Shown piece by piece: positions 60,176 to 64,000 of a stretch of 64,000 bases of DNA. Source of the stretch: Cumulibacter sp047975195 (lineage in GTDB: Bacteria; Actinomycetota; Actinomycetes; Mycobacteriales; Antricoccaceae). The position numbers and the translations under genes are program-made. How positions within the stretch are numbered: the stretch's first letter is position 1; each line of letters starts with the position of its first letter. The notes under the pieces were generated by a model that saw only the letters and a program-made list of their open reading frames with translations, had not been told where the DNA came from and searched no databases. The stretch lies in NCBI GenBank assembly GCA_047975195.1, contig JBKEDB010000004.1, positions 1 through 64,000 of the forward strand. The letters run 5' to 3'.

Positions 60176-61607
60176 GCGGGTGCTACCGGCGTACGCCGAA
60201 GAAGGCCGGCTCTTTGATGTCGCCGACCTCGGATCCGTGCACTTCATCGGTATCGGCGGTGTCGGGATGAGCGGTATCGCCCGCATCATGCTCGAACTTG
60301 GAGTCACAGTCAGCGGGAGCGACGCCAAGGCGTCCAAGGTGCTCGAAGATCTACGGGCGGCCGGAGCGGGGATCCACCTGGGACAGCGTGCGGAGAATAT
60401 CGGTGACGCCGACACCGTGGTGGTGTCCTCGGCAATCAAACCGCAGAACCCAGAACTCGCCGCGGCGTTAAGCAGCGGACGGCGTGTGCTGCCACGCGCG
60501 CAGGCGCTGTCGTCGGTGATGCGCGGCCGCAAGCCGATTGCGGTCGCCGGGACGCACGGCAAGACCTCAACGACGTCGATGCTGGTCGCCGCGCTGGTGG
60601 GCTGTGGCGTCGACCCCTCGTACGCCGTTGGCGCCGAACTGAACGCTACTGGACGCAACGCGCACCTCGGCTCGGGCGAGGCGTTCGCCGTTGAGGCGGA
60701 CGAGAGCGATGGATCGTTCTTGTTGTTTGCCCCGCATATCGGGGTCGTCACGAATATCGAGGCAGACCACCTGGATAACTACGGCGACTTCCAGAGTGTG
60801 CTGAGCGCCTTCGACACCTTCGTCGACACCATTGACGCTGGCGGCGCCTTGGTGCTGTGCGCTGACGACGCCCATGCGGCAGGCCTCGCCGAGCGGGCCG
60901 CGCGGCGGGGGCTGCGCGTGATCGATTACGGACAGACAGACGCCGCGCAGTTGCGGCTGCGTGATATTGACGTCGCCGCCGAGCACACGACTTACACGCT
61001 CACCGGCGAGGGCGTGCCGGGCGAGCTGGAGGTCCGCGTCGCTGCGGCCGGGGAGCACATGGCGATGAACTCAGCTGCCGTGCTCGGAGTGTGCCTGGCC
61101 TTGGAACTGCCGCTGGCGTCCGCTGTGGGTGGACTGGCCAACTACGCCGGGGTCGAGCGACGGATGCAGTTGCGCGGTGTGGCCAACGCGGTGCGCGTGT
61201 ACGACGATTACGCACACCATCCCACCGAGGTGCGCGCGCAGTTACGTGCTGCGCGTCGGGTGGCCGGCGATGGGCGAATCGTGGCGTGCTTCCAGCCGCA
61301 TCTGTTCTCCCGCACCGCGGAATTCGCGCGACAGTTCGGCGAGGCGCTGAGCCTGGCCGATGAGGTCGTGGTGATGGATGTGTATCCGGCACGCGAGAGC
61401 GCCGCCGATTTCCCTGGGGTGACAGGCGAGAGCATTTCGCGGTATGTCAGTGCCCCGGTGCGGTTCATCGCCAACCGGGCCGAGGTTGCACCGGCGTTGG
61501 CGGCCGCGGCGCGAGCCGGCGATGTGGTGCTGACGATCGGGGCCGGGGACGTTACGGAGCTGGGTCCGCAGGTGCTGGCGGAACTAGATGGATCGACCGA
61601 TGAGTGA
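60165..61607 (+). CDS. murC: UDP-N-acetylmuramate:L-alanine ligase
   Basis: First stem-peptide ligase. 480 residues from the GTG at 60165 with GGAGG upstream, overlapping murG. VHFIGIGGVGMSGIARI is the N-terminal motif; ATP loop AVAGTHGKTSTTSML near 124; EADESDGSF; NIEADHLDNYGDF; and YDDYAHHPTEVRAQL complete the set. Its end overlaps the ftsQ start. Confidence 0.96.
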   Translation: MGTERVLPAYAEEGRLFDVADLGSVHFIGIGGVGMSGIARIMLELGVTVSGSDAKASKVLEDLRAAGAGIHLGQRAENIGDADTVVVSSAIKPQNPELAAALSSGRRVLPRAQALSSVMRGRKPIAVAGTHGKTSTTSMLVAALVGCGVDPSYAVGAELNATGRNAHLGSGEAFAVEADESDGSFLLFAPHIGVVTNIEADHLDNYGDFQSVLSAFDTFVDTIDAGGALVLCADDAHAAGLAERAARRGLRVIDYGQTDAAQLRLRDIDVAAEHTTYTLTGEGVPGELEVRVAAAGEHMAMNSAAVLGVCLALELPLASAVGGLANYAGVERRMQLRGVANAVRVYDDYAHHPTEVRAQLRAARRVAGDGRIVACFQPHLFSRTAEFARQFGEALSLADEVVVMDVYPARESAADFPGVTGESISRYVSAPVRFIANRAEVAPALAAAARAGDVVLTIGAGDVTELGPQVLAELDGSTDE

Positions 61608-62415
61608 ACGACGCGCACGCACCAATTCCAGGGTGCGACCTGCCGATCGCCCACGGCGAACGCGCTCGACGAGTGCGAAGAGTTCCAAGGGACAGCGGGC
61701 CCCGACACGGGCGAAGGGCAACCGTGGCTCGGTGCTCAACCCCGGTTTTCCGCGATGGGCGATCGTCGCGCTCGTCGCGGCCGTCGTTCTCGTCAGCGGC
61801 GGTTGGATCGTGTTCTCCTCCTCGCTGTTCGGCGTACGGGAAATCACCATCGACGGCAACACGGTCCTCAGTGACGAGGAGGTGCAGAACGCGGTCGCGT
61901 TGAGCGAGAGCGACGCACTGGCGACGGTCGATTCCGACGAGGTCGCCGCACAGATCAGACAACTGCCTCCGGTCGCTGACGTTACCGTCGCACGTTCCTG
62001 GCCGAGTACGTTGCAGGTGACGATCACCGAGCGGCAGCCCGTGGCCACCGTGACCGTCGATGACGAACCCTGGCTGATTGATCTGGAAGGGGTCGCGTAC
62101 GCGACGGCCGCCAAAGCGCCGGAGGTCGCGAAGGGCCTATTGCCACTGGAGATCGAAGATCCGGGCCCGGAGGGCCTGGCGACCCGGGAGGCAGTGGCGG
62201 TCATCGACGGTCTGGACGAGCAGACCCGAGACCTCGTAGCGAAGGTGACGGCACCCTCGGCCGCGCAGGTGACGCTCGTGCTCAAGGACGGGCGACAGGT
62301 CATCTGGGGCGATTCGTCCAGGATGAACGATAAGTTGACCATGCTGCCGGCGGTGCTCAGCCACGAAGGATCGGTGCTGGATATCTCCAGCCCGACGGCG
62401 ATCGTGATCAAGTAG
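61588..62415 (+). CDS. ftsQ: Cell-division protein FtsQ
   Basis: 275 residues from the first ATG; a second ATG at 61600 is equally plausible. Basic cytoplasmic tail to about residue 50, one membrane helix (RWAIVALVAAVVLVSGGWIVF), then a POTRA domain (VREITIDGNTVLSDEEV, PPVADVTVARSWPSTLQVTI, ERQPVATVTV) and the beta-domain ending in DISSPTAIVIK. Links FtsL and the division machine. Followed by a nitroreductase gene, not by ftsZ. Confidence 0.93.
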   Translation: MDRPMSERRARTNSRVRPADRPRRTRSTSAKSSKGQRAPTRAKGNRGSVLNPGFPRWAIVALVAAVVLVSGGWIVFSSSLFGVREITIDGNTVLSDEEVQNAVALSESDALATVDSDEVAAQIRQLPPVADVTVARSWPSTLQVTITERQPVATVTVDDEPWLIDLEGVAYATAAKAPEVAKGLLPLEIEDPGPEGLATREAVAVIDGLDEQTRDLVAKVTAPSAAQVTLVLKDGRQVIWGDSSRMNDKLTMLPAVLSHEGSVLDISSPTAIVIK

Positions 62416-62419
62416 CGGC

Positions 62420-63037
62420 GTGGAATTCCAACGGGTGGTCAGCGCTCGCCGCATGGTGCGGGCGTTCCAGCCCGATCGGGCGGTGTCCGAGGCGAGCGTG
62501 CGGCGGATCCTGCGCAATGCACAACGTGGACCGAGCGCCGGATTCACTCAGGGCAACGCGTACGTCGTACTGACGCGCGCAGCGGATCGCGAGCGGTTCT
62601 GGCGGACTAGCGCCGAGACCCGTACTGCCAATGACTGGCTCGGCAGGATGCAGCAGGCGCCCGTGCTGGTGCTGTGCTGGTGTAGTCGAGAGTTGTACCA
62701 GCAGCGGTACACCGAGGCCGATAAGAGCGAGGCGCGCGGGTTCGCGGCGCCGTACTGGTACGTCGATGCCGGCGCGGCCGCGATGCTGATCTTGCAGACC
62801 GCGGTAGATGAAGGACTCGGGGCATGTCTGTTCGGAATGCCTCCGCAACGTGTCGATCGGATTCGTGATCAGTTCGGCGTACCGGCCGATTGGCTCCCCG
62901 TAGCGGTTATCGCGCTGGGGTATGCCGACGCCGAACGGGACCGTCGCTCGGCGTCGTTGCGCCGCGGCAGGCGCCCGGAATCCGACGTGGTACACATGGG
63001 GCGTTGGGGGAGCGTCGATCGTTCGCTTCCGTCCTGA
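62420..63037 (+). CDS. Nitroreductase-family protein
   Basis: 205 residues, GTG start 4 bases after the ftsQ stop, so read in the same transcript. FMN-binding features: SARRMVRAFQPDRAVSE at the start (the usual RRSxRxF), GPSAGFTQGNAYVVL, AAAMLILQTAVDEGLGACLFG, and LPVAVIALGYAD near the end. The tail is basic. Substrate unknown. Its place between ftsQ and ftsZ is unusual. Confidence 0.88.
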   Translation: MEFQRVVSARRMVRAFQPDRAVSEASVRRILRNAQRGPSAGFTQGNAYVVLTRAADRERFWRTSAETRTANDWLGRMQQAPVLVLCWCSRELYQQRYTEADKSEARGFAAPYWYVDAGAAAMLILQTAVDEGLGACLFGMPPQRVDRIRDQFGVPADWLPVAVIALGYADAERDRRSASLRRGRRPESDVVHMGRWGSVDRSLPS

Positions 63038-63052
63038 GGTGAGGAGCTGCCG

Positions 63053-63652
63053 ATGGCGCTGCACAAAGATCCGTCGATCGCGACCCGGTCGCTCGTCCCG
63101 GATGTCGAGGACTTTCCGGAGGACATCCGCCAGAAGATCGACGAGGTGACCGAGAAGTCTGGATTCACCCCGAACGTGTTCCGGGCCGTTGCTTCTCGAC
63201 CTGATGAGTGGCGGGCGTTCATGTCGATGCACGATTCATTGATGGATCGCGACACGCCTGGGTTGACGAAGGCGGATCGCGAGTTGATCGTGGTCGCTAC
63301 TAGCGCTGAGAACAGTTGCATGTACTGCGTGGTCGCCCACGGCGCGATCGCGCGGATCCGGACTAAGAATCCGCTCATTTCTGATCAGCTCGCCATCGAC
63401 TGGCGCAAGGCCGATCTCGATGATCGCCAGAAGGTAGTCATCGAAATAGCGGTGAAGCTCGCGATGACGCCCGCAGAGGTCACTGACGCTGACCAGCAGC
63501 GGCTGCGCGATGTCGGCTTGACCGACGAGGATGTCATGGACGTTGGTTCAATCGTGGCCTTCTTCGCGATGAGTAACCGTCTCGCGCACTGGGGCGGAAT
63601 GCAGCCCAACCCGGAGTTTTTCCTCATGGGGCGGACCCCGCGGCAGAAGTAG
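63053..63652 (+). CDS. AhpD-like/carboxymuconolactone-decarboxylase-family protein
   Basis: 199 residues, ATG start with GAGGAG upstream, 15 bases after the nitroreductase gene. SAENSCMYCVVAHGAIAR carries the CxxC-x-H core of AhpD-like peroxidase-related proteins; VFRAVASRPDEWRAFM precedes it. Likely a redox enzyme or peroxidase helper; direct substrate unknown. Co-transcribed with the nitroreductase. Confidence 0.88.
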   Translation: MALHKDPSIATRSLVPDVEDFPEDIRQKIDEVTEKSGFTPNVFRAVASRPDEWRAFMSMHDSLMDRDTPGLTKADRELIVVATSAENSCMYCVVAHGAIARIRTKNPLISDQLAIDWRKADLDDRQKVVIEIAVKLAMTPAEVTDADQQRLRDVGLTDEDVMDVGSIVAFFAMSNRLAHWGGMQPNPEFFLMGRTPRQK

Positions 63653-63790
63653 GTGCCAGCGATCCTGGCCCGCAACATCGCAGCGTGCCCGCTATCGCAC
63701 CGGTCACCATCAGGGCACAGAATGGCGCGTCGACACACACGAATTTTGGCGTGTCATGGCGTGCCTGCTTAGATCGGTGGCGCTGCTGGC

Positions 63791-63843
63791 CTACCTTTTC
63801 AGGTAGCGCTAGGTTGACATAACTATAGACCTCTACTTGAGGT
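63791..63843. promoter_or_regulatory. Structured region upstream of ftsZ
   Basis: CTACCT-TTTC-AGGTAG (63791-63806) forms a short hairpin. TTGACA at 63814-63819 could be a -35, but no clear -10 follows at the right distance. ACCTC-TACTT-GAGGT (63829-63843) is an inverted repeat. These lie in the 278-base gap before ftsZ, the likely place of ftsZ promoters. No gene seen in the gap. Confidence 0.4.
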
Positions 63844-63930
63844 TTACGGTTGGTTCTACTAAAGAGGTCGGTCGGCTTCGGTGCTGTCGAACTGCCAGAG
63901 TCCGTACGAAATGCAGGAAGGAAGGTCGTA

Positions 63931-64000
63931 ATGACCTCGCCTAATTACCTTGCCGTCATCAAGGTCGTCGGTGTCGGCGGCGGTGGCGTCAACGCCGTCA
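63931..64000 (+). CDS. ftsZ: Cell-division protein FtsZ, N-terminus only
   Basis: Tubulin-like GTPase of the division ring. Only the first 23 codons are in the window. ATG follows GGAAGGAAGG. The peptide MTSPNYLAVIKVVGVGGGGV has the IKVVGVGGGGxNAV start of FtsZ, beginning the GTP-binding strand. The gene continues off the right edge. Confidence 0.95.
   Translation, partial: MTSPNYLAVIKVVGVGGGGVNAV

Noticed and set aside
1..64000. tRNA, rRNA, prophage or insertion sequence
   Set aside because: No tRNA-like T-loop with matching acceptor, no rRNA stretch, no transposase or integrase frame was seen.

Overview
The window is 64 kb of GC-rich DNA from an actinobacterium. The evidence is the high-GC codon use, many GTG starts, a GlnR-type and a LexA-type box of the actinobacterial kind, SAV_6107/DUF3040/DUF3043/DUF4191 family genes, an actinobacterial cytochrome oxidase subunit IV, and a dcw cell-division cluster next to a PknL/Rv2175c pair. 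MurE carries the DNPR motif, so the wall is probably meso-DAP type. The genus was not determined. From memory of the Mycobacterium tuberculosis map, the backbone follows Rv2220 (glnA1) to Rv2150c (ftsZ); this order was not checked by any search.

Layout. 1-0.9 kb: the edge of a probable type I restriction-modification gene and a VOC-family gene broken by one stop codon. 0.9-4.6 kb: glnA with a GlnR box, then RDD and DUF4191 membrane proteins and a Lys/Ala-rich membrane protein. 4.6-17 kb: leuS behind a terminator-bearing leader, sucB, pepA, gcvT, a DUF3043 protein, a GNAT protein, glycerate kinase and erpA. 17-20 kb: divergent thiolase and acyl-CoA dehydrogenase genes that share a repeated operator-like site. 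20-21.6 kb: an orphan AbiEi/DUF559 gene between two repeat-bearing intergenic regions. 21.6-27.2 kb: asnB, a nucleoside hydrolase, and an ABC transporter (ATPase frameshifted) facing a TetR gene, with three 17-bp-spaced operators between them. 27.3-30.4 kb: ctaC-ctaF and a three-gene cobalt-type nitrile hydratase operon. 30.4-40.1 kb: PknL with four PASTA repeats, an Rv2175c homologue, and a carotenoid set (two-subunit lycopene cyclase, crtB, crtI, prenyl synthase, CrtO-like oxidase) around metF, then a GNAT gene. 40.2-44.5 kb: an MFS transporter, then an SOS-boxed operon of HEPN protein, methyltransferase and dinB, followed by DUF3040. 44.6-49 kb: a TgpA/DUF58/MoxR set. 49.2-64 kb: mraZ, rsmH, ftsL, ftsI, murE, mraY, murD, ftsW, murG, murC, ftsQ, then a nitroreductase and an AhpD-like gene, then the first 70 bases of ftsZ. 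murF is absent from its usual place.

How the parts fit together. The last third builds and regulates the cell wall and septum: PknL senses muropeptides through PASTA repeats, and MraZ probably controls its own operon through GTGG repeats at 10-bp spacing. The carotenoid genes form a complete C40 route from prenyl diphosphate to a cyclised, probably oxidised, carotenoid. The thiolase and dehydrogenase suggest acyl-CoA breakdown under one regulator. Central nitrogen metabolism is represented by glnA, asnB and nitrile hydratase.

No tRNA, rRNA, insertion sequence, prophage or CRISPR array was found. Three apparent single-base losses in G/C runs (two in the ABC ATPase, one at the nitrile hydratase alpha start) may be sequencing errors or real mutations.
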